Assembly: GCF_015594625.1 (NCBI RefSeq)
Contig: NZ_JADNRQ010000004.1
Coordinates: 148,976-212,975 of the forward strand
DNA: 64,000 nucleotides
Reading direction: 5' to 3'
DNA from: Desulfallas sp. Bu1-1
GTDB taxonomy: Bacteria > Bacillota > Desulfotomaculia > Desulfotomaculales > Desulfallaceae
Of this stretch, positions 35,921-44,411 are shown one piece after another. The translations under genes and the position numbers were made by a program. Position 1 is the stretch's first letter; every line of letters starts with the position of its first letter. The notes below the pieces were generated by a model. The model worked only from the letters and a program-made list of their open reading frames with translations. It was not told the origin of the DNA and searched no databases.

Positions 35921-38074
35921 ATGCTTCCTCTAATTAAGGTCAGGGCAAAACTATTTGACTTTTTCAGCAGTTTGGCCGGGAAAAGGAAAGTTCGCAGGGG
36001 GTTGGCCGCAGTTGTATTTTTTTGGGCTCTTACCCTGCTGATTTCTGTTGAATTGATGCCCCAAAAGGTTAACCTGGTGGTGGGACAGGTTTCCCCCATC
36101 GATGTTTATGCCCCGCGCAGCGTCATCTTCGAGGACAAGGCCAAAACCGAGGAAGCGCGGGAACTGGCCGCCAGCCAGGTACCCAAAAAGTATATCACCG
36201 ATCCGCGCGTAAGCGTTGATGTGCAGCAAAACATATCCGCGCTGGTCGATGCCATAGCTAAAATCCAGTCCGACCAGGAACTGGATGAAAGTCAAAAGAT
36301 TGAGCGCTTGAAAGAGGTTATTCCTTTTTATGTTTCAGACGACACCCTGAAAGCGCTGGCACGTTCCGGCGGCGAAGGTTTAAACAACATGAAAACGGCC
36401 GTAAACGGGATGATCGTCCAGGCCATGGAAGCACCGGACGGAGTGACCCAGGAAAACATCAAGGAAGTGGAAGACAGGCTGTTGGGCAAAATTGCCGACC
36501 TGAGGCTGGATAGCCCTTACAACCTTCTAGCCACGGAAATTGTGCGGTATTATTTACGACCCAACAAATTTGTCGATTTGGAACAGACCCGCCGGATGCA
36601 ACAGGAAGCCCGGGAAGCGGTGCCACCGGTGATGGTTTCTATCAAGGAAAGGGAAAAAATTATTGGTGAGGGTGAAATAGTTACCGAAGAGCATATTGCC
36701 AAGCTGGAGGCACTGGGGTTGTCCCGTCCCATTTTGCCGGTGTCGTCCATTTTGGGCTCGGCGCTTTTGGTAAGCCTGTTAATGGTGGTGGTATTGTTCT
36801 ACCTGTACCAGCAGAACAGGGAGATTTACAGGAATGCCGGACACTTGTACCTGCTGGGCATTATCGTGCTGGGCGTATTGGGGGTTTCCAAGGCCATTAT
36901 CGCCATCAACATCTCCCAGTGGCCCGAATTCGGCGCCCTGTTCGGTTACCTTGCACCCATGGCGGCGGCGGGCATGCTGATCGCTATTTTGCTGGATTCC
37001 CGGCTGGCCGTGCTGGTGGTGGCGGTGATGAGCTTCCTGCTGGGCCTGATGACAGGGGGGCAAATCCGTTTCGCCGTGGTGGGGTTGATTGGCGGTATTA
37101 CCGGCGTTTATGCGGTGAGCAAGCTTAGCCAGCGCAGCGACCTGGCCCGGGCGGGGTTTTATACCGGGGCTGCCAACATTCTGGTTATTTTCGCCATGGG
37201 GCTGGTGAGCGACACGCCCATCGGGTTGACTATAACCTCGAGCCTGATTTTGGGGTCGGTCAATGGAATTCTTTCGTCCATATTAACCAACGGGGCCGTT
37301 CCCTACCTGGAAAGCGCCTTCGGTATCACTTCGTCGGTGCGCCTGCTGGAGCTGTCCAACCCGGGCAACCCGCTACTGCGCCGCTTGCAGATCGAGGCGC
37401 CGGGCACATACCACCACAGCCTGCTGGTGGGCAACCTGGCCGAGGCGGCGGCGGACGCCGTGGGCGGCGACTCGCTACTGGTGAGAGTGGCTGCCTATTA
37501 TCATGATATTGGTAAAATGAAACGCCCCTACTTTTTTATTGAAAACCAAATGGGGGACAACCCTCATGATAAAATAGCTCCTACCTTAAGCACCTTGATT
37601 CTGACCTCCCACGTCAAGGACGGGGTGGAACTGGCCCGGGAGCACAAGCTGCCCCAGGGGATAGTTGAGATAATTGAACAGCACCACGGTGACAGCCTGT
37701 GTAGTTTTTTTTACCACAAGGCCGTGGAGGGAAATAAAAACGAAAATATAACCGAGGACGATTTCAGGTACGAAGGGCCAAAACCGCAGACCAAGGAAGC
37801 GGCCATCGTAATGCTGGCCGACGCTGTGGAGGCGGCGGTCAGGTCGCTGCAGAACCGGACTCCCGGTCGCGTGGAGGGTCTCGTTCGCAAAATTATCAAG
37901 GACAAGCTTATGGACGGACAGCTGGATGAAAGCGATCTCACTTTGAAGGACCTGGACAACATCGCCGGCGCTTTTATCCGGGTACTGTCCGGGATATTCC
38001 ACAACCGGATTGAATATCCGGACGTAACCAGGGAGATGGAAAGGAGAAAGACTAGACGTGCCAGTGCTCGTTAG
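35921..38074 (+). CDS. pgpH: Cyclic-di-AMP phosphodiesterase PgpH-type (7TM-HD protein)
   Basis: This 717-residue protein has an N-terminal helix, a large extracytoplasmic domain (about residues 50-285), seven membrane helices, and a cytoplasmic HD domain (HHSLLVGNLAEAAADAV, YYHDIGKMKRPYFFIENQ, EQHHGDSL). PgpH in Listeria hydrolyses c-di-AMP, and Firmicute homologues in this gene position (yqfF) are thought to do the same. It lies between phoH and ybeY. Its end overlaps ybeY by 17 bases. Confidence 0.92.
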   Translation: MLPLIKVRAKLFDFFSSLAGKRKVRRGLAAVVFFWALTLLISVELMPQKVNLVVGQVSPIDVYAPRSVIFEDKAKTEEARELAASQVPKKYITDPRVSVDVQQNISALVDAIAKIQSDQELDESQKIERLKEVIPFYVSDDTLKALARSGGEGLNNMKTAVNGMIVQAMEAPDGVTQENIKEVEDRLLGKIADLRLDSPYNLLATEIVRYYLRPNKFVDLEQTRRMQQEAREAVPPVMVSIKEREKIIGEGEIVTEEHIAKLEALGLSRPILPVSSILGSALLVSLLMVVVLFYLYQQNREIYRNAGHLYLLGIIVLGVLGVSKAIIAINISQWPEFGALFGYLAPMAAAGMLIAILLDSRLAVLVVAVMSFLLGLMTGGQIRFAVVGLIGGITGVYAVSKLSQRSDLARAGFYTGAANILVIFAMGLVSDTPIGLTITSSLILGSVNGILSSILTNGAVPYLESAFGITSSVRLLELSNPGNPLLRRLQIEAPGTYHHSLLVGNLAEAAADAVGGDSLLVRVAAYYHDIGKMKRPYFFIENQMGDNPHDKIAPTLSTLILTSHVKDGVELAREHKLPQGIVEIIEQHHGDSLCSFFYHKAVEGNKNENITEDDFRYEGPKPQTKEAAIVMLADAVEAAVRSLQNRTPGRVEGLVRKIIKDKLMDGQLDESDLTLKDLDNIAGAFIRVLSGIFHNRIEYPDVTREMERRKTRRASAR

Positions 38075-38510
38075 TAATTTACAGGACCGGGTGCCGGTTG
38101 ATGATGACCTCGTACAAATGCTTACGGGAGTGATCGAGGCGGCGCTGGTTGAAGAAGGCATGGCCAAAGAGGCCGAGGTGAGCCTGGTTTTCGTTGATGA
38201 CGCTTACATGGCCGAGCTAAATAAGCAATACCGCAATATTGACGGCCCCACGGACGTGCTCAGTTTTGCCATGCTGGAGGGTGAACAATTGCCCGGCGAC
38301 GAGGCCGAACCGGTGTTGGGAGATATTGTAATCTCCCTGGAAACTGCCCGCCGCCAGGCCCGGGAATTTGGGCACGGTTTTGAGCGGGAAGTTGCTTATC
38401 TTACGGTGCATGGGGTTTTGCACCTGCTGGGGTACGACCACATGGACGAGACCGGTAAAAAAGCGATGCGGGCAAAGGAAGAAAAGATACTTGGCCAGGT
38501 GCTTAAGTAG
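38058..38510 (+). CDS. ybeY: Endoribonuclease YbeY
   Basis: YbeY is a metal-dependent ribonuclease involved in 16S rRNA 3' maturation and quality control. The 150-residue protein has the zinc motif HGVLHLLGYDH and the preceding RNIDGPTDVLSF block. GTG 38058 lies within the end of pgpH after GGAAAGGAG. The order phoH-pgpH-ybeY-dgkA is kept from Bacillus. Confidence 0.96.
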   Translation: MPVLVSNLQDRVPVDDDLVQMLTGVIEAALVEEGMAKEAEVSLVFVDDAYMAELNKQYRNIDGPTDVLSFAMLEGEQLPGDEAEPVLGDIVISLETARRQAREFGHGFEREVAYLTVHGVLHLLGYDHMDETGKKAMRAKEEKILGQVLK

Positions 38511-38662
38511 TGGCCGGTTGCCGGATTTCGAACACCGGTGAATAGAAGCGGGGTTGGCGTGGTTGTTGCTTAAAAGCCAAGTAATAACCAGGGCAATCCA
38601 CCGGTGCGCCTGGCGCTGAAGCCGGCAAATCAACGGTGCGGTAATTCTAGGGAAGGATGATA

Positions 38663-39022
38663 ATGTTGCGGCTGGTACGGTCTTTCGGCTGGGCCCTTGC
38701 CGGAATCGGTTACGCCGTCAGGACCCAGCGCAACATGAAAATACACCTGGCGGCGGCGGTGCTGGTGTCCCTGGTTTGCCTGTACCTTGGGCTACCCCCT
38801 GTGGAACTGGCCGTTGTTTCCGTGGCCGTTTTTATGGTGCTGGCTGCCGAAATGTTAAACACCGCCCTGGAAGCGGCGGTGGATCTATTTACGCCCGACC
38901 GGCATCCGCTGGCTAAAGCAGCCAAGGACTTGGCTGCCGGCGCGGTGTTGCTTACCGCACTTAACGCACTGGCGGTGGCTTATTTTTTGATCTGGCCCCG
39001 CCTGATCCACATGGTGAGGTGA
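38663..39022 (+). CDS. dgkA: Diacylglycerol/undecaprenol kinase
   Basis: This 119-residue membrane kinase of the DgkA family phosphorylates undecaprenol or diacylglycerol. It has RSFGWALAGIGYAVRTQRNMKIHLAAAVLV, then AEMLNTALEAAVDLFTPDRHPLAKAAKDLAAGAVLL with the catalytic glutamates and the metal-binding motif, plus three helices. Gram-positive homologues prefer undecaprenol. ATG 38663 has AAGG six bases upstream; ATG 38657 overlaps that site. Confidence 0.93.
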   Translation: MLRLVRSFGWALAGIGYAVRTQRNMKIHLAAAVLVSLVCLYLGLPPVELAVVSVAVFMVLAAEMLNTALEAAVDLFTPDRHPLAKAAKDLAAGAVLLTALNALAVAYFLIWPRLIHMVR

Positions 39023-39025
39023 TGT

Positions 39026-39448
39026 TTGGTGACGCCGGAAGAACTGATTGCCAGGGCGCAGGAAGCCAGGAAAAATGCGTATGTTCCCTATTCCGGTTTC
39101 GCGGTGGGCGCGGCCCTTTTAACCGGCGACGGCCAGGTTTTTACGGGCTGCAACGTGGAAAACGCCTCGTACGGGTTGACGGTATGCGCCGAGCGGGTGG
39201 CGCTGTTTACCGCCGTGGCCCGGGGCAAGTGCTCCTTTCAGGCCATCGCGGTGGTCGCCGGTACGGACGATTACTGCAGCCCCTGCGGAGCCTGCCGCCA
39301 GGTGCTGGCCGAGTTCGGCGGCAATACCAGGGTCTACCTGGCCAACCGGCACGGCGATTACAGGGAGACCACCGTGGCCGAGCTGCTGCCGGGGGCTTTT
39401 ACTCTGGGTACCAATGCTCCCGCCGCCGGCCGCGGCACGGGCAGATAG
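39026..39448 (+). CDS. cdd: Cytidine deaminase
   Basis: This enzyme deaminates cytidine and deoxycytidine for pyrimidine salvage. The 140-residue homotetramer type has VPYSGFAVGAALL, CNVENASYGLTVCAERVAL (catalytic Glu, first zinc Cys) and CSPCGACRQVLAEF (the other zinc cysteines). TTG 39026 follows GAGGTGATG; GTG 39029 is an alternative. The gene precedes era, as in Bacillus, but here with a repeat element between them. Confidence 0.94.
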   Translation: MVTPEELIARAQEARKNAYVPYSGFAVGAALLTGDGQVFTGCNVENASYGLTVCAERVALFTAVARGKCSFQAIAVVAGTDDYCSPCGACRQVLAEFGGNTRVYLANRHGDYRETTVAELLPGAFTLGTNAPAAGRGTGR

Positions 39449-39471
39449 GCGGAAAAACCGTATACTTGGCA

Positions 39472-39659
39472 GGGCGATCCGGCGGCTTTCTGGAATGAGT
39501 GGAGCACTGAATGCGGTCCTTAGCCCGTCATAGCCCGAAAGCCATGACCTCTTAGGGCGTAAAGAAGTAGGCTGGCAGTTGCCGCAAGCGTAGACTAAAA
39601 GCTGCTCCAGCCGCAAAGGTAAAATTGCGAAACGAATGGAAGAAACCGCCGGAGCGCCC
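39472..39659. repeat. Structured dispersed repeat, copy 3 (between cdd and era)
   Basis: This is the cleanest copy: GGGCGATCCGGCGG (39472) pairs with CCGCCGGAGCGCCC (39646-39659) with one mismatch. Inside are AGTG-GAG-CACT, GTCAT/ATGAC with GCCC/GGGC outside it, and GGCTGGCAG/CTGCTCCAGCC with a CGCAAGCG hairpin. The block GGTAAAATTGCGAAACGAA follows. It is about 188 bases long and lacks the nested palindrome seen at 18.6 kb. Confidence 0.85.
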
Positions 39660-39680
39660 AATTACAAACAATGAGTTGCA

Positions 39681-39738
39681 GGGCGATCCGGCGGCTTTCC
39701 GGAATGAGTGGAGGCAAAGTAAAATTGCGGGAGGAGGC
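39681..39738. repeat. Structured dispersed repeat, copy 4 (truncated, immediately upstream of era)
   Basis: GGGCGATCCGGCGGCTTTCC and GGAATGAGTGGA match the left end of copy 3, then the sequence jumps to GGCAAAGTAAAATTGCG of the right part. About 120 internal bases and the right closing strand are missing. Its end runs into GGGAGGAGG, the ribosome site of era. Confidence 0.75.
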
Positions 39739-39742
39739 AAAT

Positions 39743-40639
39743 GTGAACGAAACTGGTTTCAAATCCGGTTTTGTAACCATTACGGGTCGGACCAACGTGG
39801 GCAAATCCACCCTGCTGAACAGGATGATGGGCCGGAAGGTGGTCATCATGTCCGACAAACCGCAAACCACCAGACATAAAATTCAGGCTGTGCTTACCGG
39901 GCCCGGTTACCAGGTAATCTTTATCGATACGCCCGGTATCCACAAGCCCAAACACAAATTAGGGGAGCATATGATCGAGGTGGCCCTGAACACACTGCGG
40001 GAAGTGGATGTTGTGCTGCTCCTGGTGGAGGCCGCCATGCCCGGGCCGGGTGACCGCTATATTGTGGAACAGGTAAAGAAAGTCACCGGGCCGGTATTGC
40101 TGGTGATCAACAAAATTGACCTGGTCAAACCCGGGGAACTGCCGCCCATAATTGAAGCGTTCCGGCAACTCCACAGCTTTGATGAAATAATACCCGTGTC
40201 GGCGCTGACCGGGGAAAACGTGGAGCGGCTGATCGAAGTGATTATCGGCTACCTGCCCGAAGGACCCCAATATTACCCGGACGACATGATCGTGGACCGG
40301 CCCGAGCGGTTTATCATGGCCGAGTTGATCCGGGAAAAGGTGCTGCACCTGACCAGCCAGGAAGTGCCGCACTCCGTTGCCGTTGTAGTGGAATCCGTGG
40401 AAAAAAGGTCGGAAAACCTGGTGGCGGTGCGGGCGGTCATTTACACCGAACGGGATAGCCAGAAAGGCATCTTGATCGGCAAGGGCGGCCAGATGCTCAA
40501 GCAGGTGGGTAAACTGGCCCGGGAAGAGATGGAAGCGCTGCTGGGCTCCAAAATTTTTCTAGAGCTCTGGGTCAAGGTGAAAAAGGACTGGCGCAACCGG
40601 GAAGTCCACATGCGCAATTTTGGTCTCATTGAGGAATAA
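39743..40639 (+). CDS. era: GTPase Era
   Basis: Era is an essential GTPase that binds the 3' end of 16S rRNA during 30S assembly. The 298-residue protein has G1 GRTNVGKSTLLN, G3 DTPG, NKID, and the C-terminal KH domain (GILIGKGGQMLKQVGKLAREEMEALL). GTG 39743 is chosen: GGGAGGAGG lies six bases upstream, and longer upstream frames run back into the repeat. The leader of this gene is therefore made of repeat copy 4. Confidence 0.95.
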   Translation: MNETGFKSGFVTITGRTNVGKSTLLNRMMGRKVVIMSDKPQTTRHKIQAVLTGPGYQVIFIDTPGIHKPKHKLGEHMIEVALNTLREVDVVLLLVEAAMPGPGDRYIVEQVKKVTGPVLLVINKIDLVKPGELPPIIEAFRQLHSFDEIIPVSALTGENVERLIEVIIGYLPEGPQYYPDDMIVDRPERFIMAELIREKVLHLTSQEVPHSVAVVVESVEKRSENLVAVRAVIYTERDSQKGILIGKGGQMLKQVGKLAREEMEALLGSKIFLELWVKVKKDWRNREVHMRNFGLIEE

Positions 40640-40646
40640 ACAACGT

Positions 40647-40676
40647 TTGACAGCGGCGGAAGTTAAGTAATAATAT
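40647..40676 (+). promoter_or_regulatory. Promoter of the M-box/corA transcript
   Basis: TTGACA (40647-40652), 18 bases, TAATAT (40671-40676), 30 bases before the riboswitch. Confidence 0.65.
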
Positions 40677-40705
40677 ATACATGTAACATAAATTGAATAT
40701 GTTCT

Positions 40706-40807
40706 TCGTTAGGTGAGGCTACTGTATGGACACAGGCCGCTGCCCGGAAATGTCGAGAGACAGTAACGGGTTAACTGGTATTGCCGAATTAAGGTTCTAC
40801 CTAACGC
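40706..40807 (+). ncRNA. M-box (ykoK) magnesium riboswitch aptamer
   Basis: CGTTAGGTGAGGCTACTGTA, then CCGCTGCCCGGAAATGTCGA, GAGACAGTAACGGGTTAACTG and the closing CTACCTAACG match the conserved M-box core. M-boxes fold when Mg2+ is high and switch off magnesium transporter genes. The terminator at 40883 and the corA gene downstream agree with this role. Confidence 0.93.
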
Positions 40808-40882
40808 GGCTGGGAATGCGACTTTCTCTAGCTATACAGAGTCAAAGCTTGTACGATTGAAGAAGGCGGATAATTAATTATT

Positions 40883-40911
40883 GGTCTTCATGAGCGCTTG
40901 AAGACCTTTTA
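40883..40911 (+). terminator. Riboswitch-controlled terminator before corA
   Basis: GGTCTTCA pairs with TGAAGACC around an 8-base loop, then TTTTAT. It is the expression platform of the M-box. Confidence 0.85.
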
Positions 40912-40936
40912 TATTGATTTTAAGGGGGTGGCCTGC

Positions 40937-41041
40937 ATGGAAGAGAGCCCGCACCGACGACGAAGGCTAATCTTGATAAACTTGATAATTAGATATTACT
41001 TCCGTGGAGGTGGCCCGAATGATCAAAACTTACTTTTATGA
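40937..41041 (+). CDS. Short upstream ORF overlapping corA (possible Mg2+-sensing leader peptide)
   Basis: ATG 40937 follows AAGGGGGTGGCCTGC and encodes 34 codons: MEESPHRRRRLILINLI, then a Gly/Pro stretch. It ends 23 bases inside corA. The acidic-Pro start followed by four arginines resembles the MgtL leader of enterobacteria (MEPDPTPLPRRR), which destabilises ribosomes when Mg2+ is low. The parallel is inference; the ribosome site and overlap are plain in the sequence. Confidence 0.5.
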   Translation: MEESPHRRRRLILINLIIRYYFRGGGPNDQNLLL

Positions 41042-41993
41042 CGCCACCCGGAGACGGTTACTGCATGACGTGGATCTGACGCGAAAGGACCTGATTCAGC
41101 ACGAGGACGACCTGCTCTGGGTGGATCTATATGATTTTAAAGATGACGGGGAATTAAAGTATCTGGCCAATATTTTCGATTTCCACTACCTGGCCGTTGA
41201 AGACTGCTTGCAGCACAGCCCCCGGGCCAAGGTGGATGCCTACGACAAGTATTATTTTTTTATGCTGCACGCCCTTCGTTACAAGGAGGACAGCGACGAG
41301 GAAATTACTCCCGAGCAATTGAACGTTTTTTTAAGTTCCAATTATGTGGTTACCGTTCACCGGAGAAACCTGCCCACTCTGGGCCGGCTGGCCCGGGAAT
41401 GCTTGTCCAATAATACTACTTACATGCAGGACGGGCCGGAGATGTTTCTATACCATATCCTGGACGGTATTACCGACGAATATTTTCCGATCTTGGACCG
41501 GATCGATCAGCGGGTGGATGAGCTGGAGGACCAGCTATATGAGCAGCCCAGCAAGGAAATTACAGAAGAATTCCTGGCACTGAAAAGGACCATTCTTGCT
41601 ATGCGGCGGGCCATTCAGCCCCAAAAGCGGATGTTTTCCGGCATGAACGGGCAGTTCATGGTTCAGATATCCAAAGAAAGCGAACCTTATTACCTGGATT
41701 TGGTGGACCATATCGAGCGGATTGCCGACTCGGTCGATAGCTTTCGGGATTTGCTTGACGGCGCGCTGGAAACCTATTACTCCATTATCAGCGCGCGTAC
41801 CAACGAAACCATGCGGGTGTTGACGGTTATTTCCACTGTTTTTATGCCGCTTACTTTCGTGACCGGATTTTTCGGGATGAATGTGCCCCTGCCCGAGCAG
41901 GAAAGCGTATGGTCCACTATTGTTATTACCGCGGGTTTGCTTGGTATAACCTTGTGGATGTTTGTGGTCTTTAGGCTAAAAAGGTGGATTTAA
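41019..41993 (+). CDS. corA: CorA-family magnesium/cobalt transporter
   Basis: CorA is a pentameric Mg2+ channel. The 324-residue protein has a cytoplasmic domain with long helices and two C-terminal membrane helices. The GMN motif is present in FFGMNVPLPE between the helices. ATG 41019 has GTGGAGGTGG six bases upstream; a GTG at 41004 lies inside that site. The M-box and terminator upstream predict repression by magnesium. Its stop overlaps the end of convergent ubiX by four bases. Confidence 0.95.
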   Translation: MIKTYFYDATRRRLLHDVDLTRKDLIQHEDDLLWVDLYDFKDDGELKYLANIFDFHYLAVEDCLQHSPRAKVDAYDKYYFFMLHALRYKEDSDEEITPEQLNVFLSSNYVVTVHRRNLPTLGRLARECLSNNTTYMQDGPEMFLYHILDGITDEYFPILDRIDQRVDELEDQLYEQPSKEITEEFLALKRTILAMRRAIQPQKRMFSGMNGQFMVQISKESEPYYLDLVDHIERIADSVDSFRDLLDGALETYYSIISARTNETMRVLTVISTVFMPLTFVTGFFGMNVPLPEQESVWSTIVITAGLLGITLWMFVVFRLKRWI

Positions 41994-42547
41994 CCACCCT
42001 GCCAGCGGGGCGCCAGGTTGTTTTCGATATTCAACAGGTCCATTACCCGGCCCACGGTCTGTAGCACCAGGTCGGTAATCGTGGTCGGGCGGTGATAAAA
42101 AGCGGGTACCGGCGGCATAATCACCGCCCCCGCCCGGGCAAGCCTGAGCATGTTTTCCAGGTGGATTTCGTGCAGGGGGGTTTCCCGGGGCAGCAGCACC
42201 AGGCGGCGTTTCTCCTTCAAGGTAACATCGGCGGCACGGCTGATCAGGTTATCGGCATAGCCGGCGGCCAGGGCGGAAAGCGTTTTCATGCTGCAGGGGG
42301 CGATGACCATCCCCTCGTGTTTAAATGACCCGCTGGAAATGGGAGCGGCCAGATCATCCTCATTGTAAACGCGTGCGGCCAGGGCATCGATGGCGCCGGC
42401 CTTGTAACCGGTTTCCAGTTCAATGGTGCGCCGGGCCCACTTGCTGTACACAAGGTGGGTTTCCACGCCGGCCCGGGCCAGTTCGCGGAGCAGGGTAATG
42501 CCGTAAACTGCACCGGTGGCGCCGGTAATTGCCATAACAACGCGCAT
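41990..42547 (-). CDS. ubiX: Flavin prenyltransferase UbiX
   Basis: UbiX attaches a dimethylallyl group to FMN to make prenylated FMN, the cofactor of UbiD decarboxylases. The 185-residue protein has AITGATGAVYGITLLREL at the FMN site, SGSFKHEGMVIAPCSMKTLSALA, and RRLVLLPRETPLHEIHLENM. No UbiD gene is in the window. It is transcribed convergently with corA and divergently from recO. Confidence 0.94.
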   Translation of the reverse strand: MRVVMAITGATGAVYGITLLRELARAGVETHLVYSKWARRTIELETGYKAGAIDALAARVYNEDDLAAPISSGSFKHEGMVIAPCSMKTLSALAAGYADNLISRAADVTLKEKRRLVLLPRETPLHEIHLENMLRLARAGAVIMPPVPAFYHRPTTITDLVLQTVGRVMDLLNIENNLAPRWQGG

Positions 42548-42800
42548 TGTTTATCCCCCTCTTCGGTTGATCCCATCTTATTTATAACCCGCTGCTTGCG
42601 AAAAAAACGGCTGATTTAAGCAAACCGGAACAACTATAATTCCATGATTGTTGTTTCTACAAAATGCTCGATAATTCCCCCTGTCATAAACGGGTTTTTT
42701 GAGTCATTATTTAAGTTTCATCTTGTATCCGGTTGGCCGGCGGGCCGCCGATGCCGTTACTGCGGTCCGCGAGGCACGGGTTGGAAGAAGGAGCAGGTTT

Positions 42801-43544
42801 ATGAAGCTTTATAGAGTTCGTGCCGTGGTGCTCAATTCGCGGCAAATGCGCGACGCTCACCGCCTCCTGACCCTTTTTTCCAGGGAGAAAGGGAAAATCA
42901 AGGTTGTGGCTCACGGGGCCGCCAAGCCCACCAGCCGTAAGCGGGGGGCGGTGCAGCCCTTTTGCCACAGCGAATTATTACTGCGCCGGGGACGGGAATT
43001 GGACAGTGTTGAACAATGCGAGGGCCTGGAAATATTCCCCGGGTTGTGGGAGGATTTGGACCGGATGAGCTACGCCGGTCATGTTGTTGAGCTGGTGGAC
43101 GGGTTGACGGCGGACGGGGAGCCCAACCAGGCTGTATTTGAACTGCTGCTGCACACCTTAAAGGCGATGGAAGGAACCGCTGACCTGGAACTGGTGGCCC
43201 GCGGGTTTGAATTGCGGCTATTATCCCTGCTGGGGTACCAGCCATATCTGGATGGTTGTGTCAACTGCGGGAGCGGAGCTATTAACCCCGTCGCCCGGTT
43301 TAGCCCGGAAGCGGGCGGGCTGGTTTGCCCCGGCTGTTTTTCCGGGACGCGGGGAGTCCCCTGCGGCGGGGAGACGGTGTCGGTAATGAAGTTGTTGCCG
43401 GGCTGGGACCCGTTCAAGATTGACCGGTTGCGCGTTTCACAACAGGCCAGGGGGGAAATGAAGGTGATTATGCGCGAGTACCTGCAATGGCACATGGAGG
43501 GACGCCCCAGGTCCCTGCAGTTTATGGAACAGGTGCAAATATAA
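42801..43544 (+). CDS. recO: DNA repair protein RecO
   Basis: RecO loads RecA with RecR in the RecFOR pathway. The 247-residue protein has an OB-fold N-terminus (VRAVVLNSRQMRDAHRLLTLFSREKGKIKVVAHGAAK) and a four-cysteine zinc site (CVNC...CPGC) in the helical C-terminal domain. ATG 42801 follows AGAAGGAGCAGGTTT; an upstream in-frame start would add unrelated sequence. It follows era in order, separated by corA and ubiX. Confidence 0.94.
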   Translation: MKLYRVRAVVLNSRQMRDAHRLLTLFSREKGKIKVVAHGAAKPTSRKRGAVQPFCHSELLLRRGRELDSVEQCEGLEIFPGLWEDLDRMSYAGHVVELVDGLTADGEPNQAVFELLLHTLKAMEGTADLELVARGFELRLLSLLGYQPYLDGCVNCGSGAINPVARFSPEAGGLVCPGCFSGTRGVPCGGETVSVMKLLPGWDPFKIDRLRVSQQARGEMKVIMREYLQWHMEGRPRSLQFMEQVQI

Positions 43545-43613
43545 TAATATGTATAAACAAGTGCCCCAAAAGGTTAAATTATCCTCAAGGCAATAAGCAA
43601 AGGGGGATAACCA

Positions 43614-44069
43614 ATGAACAGTGAACTGGAAAAAATTGATGCAATTAGGACCCGTACCGGAATTTCCTACCGGGAAGCAAAAAAAGCCCTTGACGACGCC
43701 GGCGGGGATGTCATCCAGGCCTTAATCAACCTGGAGGAAAAGGAGCAGCAATTTACCGAAAAATTACAGTCCAAGGGGCAGGATGTCCTTGAAAATATCA
43801 AGTTGCTGTTGCAGCGGGGGCAGGAGACCAGGATCAAGGTAAAGCACGGGGATCGTACCGTTTTCGAAGTGCCGGCGTCGGTGGGCGCTGTTGGGCTATT
43901 GGCGGCGCTGGCGAGCAGTGAACTGGCGGTGCTGGGGGCCCTGGGCACGGTAGCGGCCATGGCCAAAAAATATACTCTGGAAATCGAACGCCGGGATAAA
44001 ACGGATAAAGTTGATAAACCCGGCGAGGAAAGCGGGGCTTTTACCTTTAACAGCGAGCCCCTGCAATGA
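43614..44069 (+). CDS. DUF4342-type protein with an N-terminal UBA-like domain
   Basis: The first 40 residues (KIDAIRTRTGISYREAKKALDDAGGDVIQALINLEEKE) form a UBA-like three-helix domain as in EF-Ts. A charged middle and a hydrophobic stretch near residues 90-115 (GLLAALASSELAVLGALGTVAAMA) follow. This fits DUF4342, whose function is unknown. AAAGGGGGATAACC precedes the ATG. It lies between recO and the glycine T-box. Confidence 0.75.
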   Translation: MNSELEKIDAIRTRTGISYREAKKALDDAGGDVIQALINLEEKEQQFTEKLQSKGQDVLENIKLLLQRGQETRIKVKHGDRTVFEVPASVGAVGLLAALASSELAVLGALGTVAAMAKKYTLEIERRDKTDKVDKPGEESGAFTFNSEPLQ

Positions 44070-44081
44070 TGATAAAGCTGA

Positions 44082-44110
44082 TTGACTTTGCCGGTTAAAT
44101 TTGATAAATT
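44082..44110 (+). promoter_or_regulatory. Promoter of the glyQS transcript
   Basis: TTGACT (44082-44087), 17 bases, TAAATT (44105-44110), about 30 bases before the T-box leader. Confidence 0.6.
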
Positions 44111-44139
44111 TGTTTTGGCAAAGCAAAATTCCATACGGC

Positions 44140-44375
44140 TATGGGCAATGACGGAAAGAGTAGCTAAAATGGGTGCTACAGAGAGCTGGCGGGTGGTGCG
44201 AGCCGGCGGGACATTTTAGTGAAGGGGGTTCCGGAGCTGCAGGAGGAAAGTCGCCCGTGGCGATGAGTAAAGCCTGCATTCCAAAAGAGGTGGGCCGCCG
44301 CCGGGGCGGTCAAATAGGGTGGAACCGCGGGAAAACGCCTCCCGTCCCTGTGCTATTACAGGGCCGGGAGGTTTT
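44140..44375 (+). ncRNA. T-box leader for glycyl-tRNA synthetase
   Basis: The leader has the GGAAAGAGTAG and AGAGAGCTGG Stem I blocks, a TGAA-GGGGG specifier region compatible with glycine GGN codons, GAGGTGGG, and the T-box sequence AGGGTGGAACCGCG (44316-44329). It ends with a terminator: CCTCCCG (44338) pairing with CGGGAGG (44365-44371), then TTTT. Uncharged tRNA-Gly should bind and prevent termination, so glyQS is induced by glycine starvation. The 342-base gap before glyQ is filled by this leader. Confidence 0.93.
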
Positions 44376-44411
44376 AATATTTTACGGGTTTGTCAAAGGA
44401 GGTAGAACAAT

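Noticed and set aside
38511..38662. GC-rich gap between ybeY and dgkA as a possible further repeat copy
   Set aside because: It has some CCGG-rich inverted segments, but none of the diagnostic blocks (GTCAT/ATGAC, GTAAAATTGCG, ACCGGTTTTTGC).
39671..39742. Longer era frame starting at ATG 39671
   Set aside because: It would translate repeat copy 4; GTG 39743 has the good ribosome site and gives the normal Era N-terminus.
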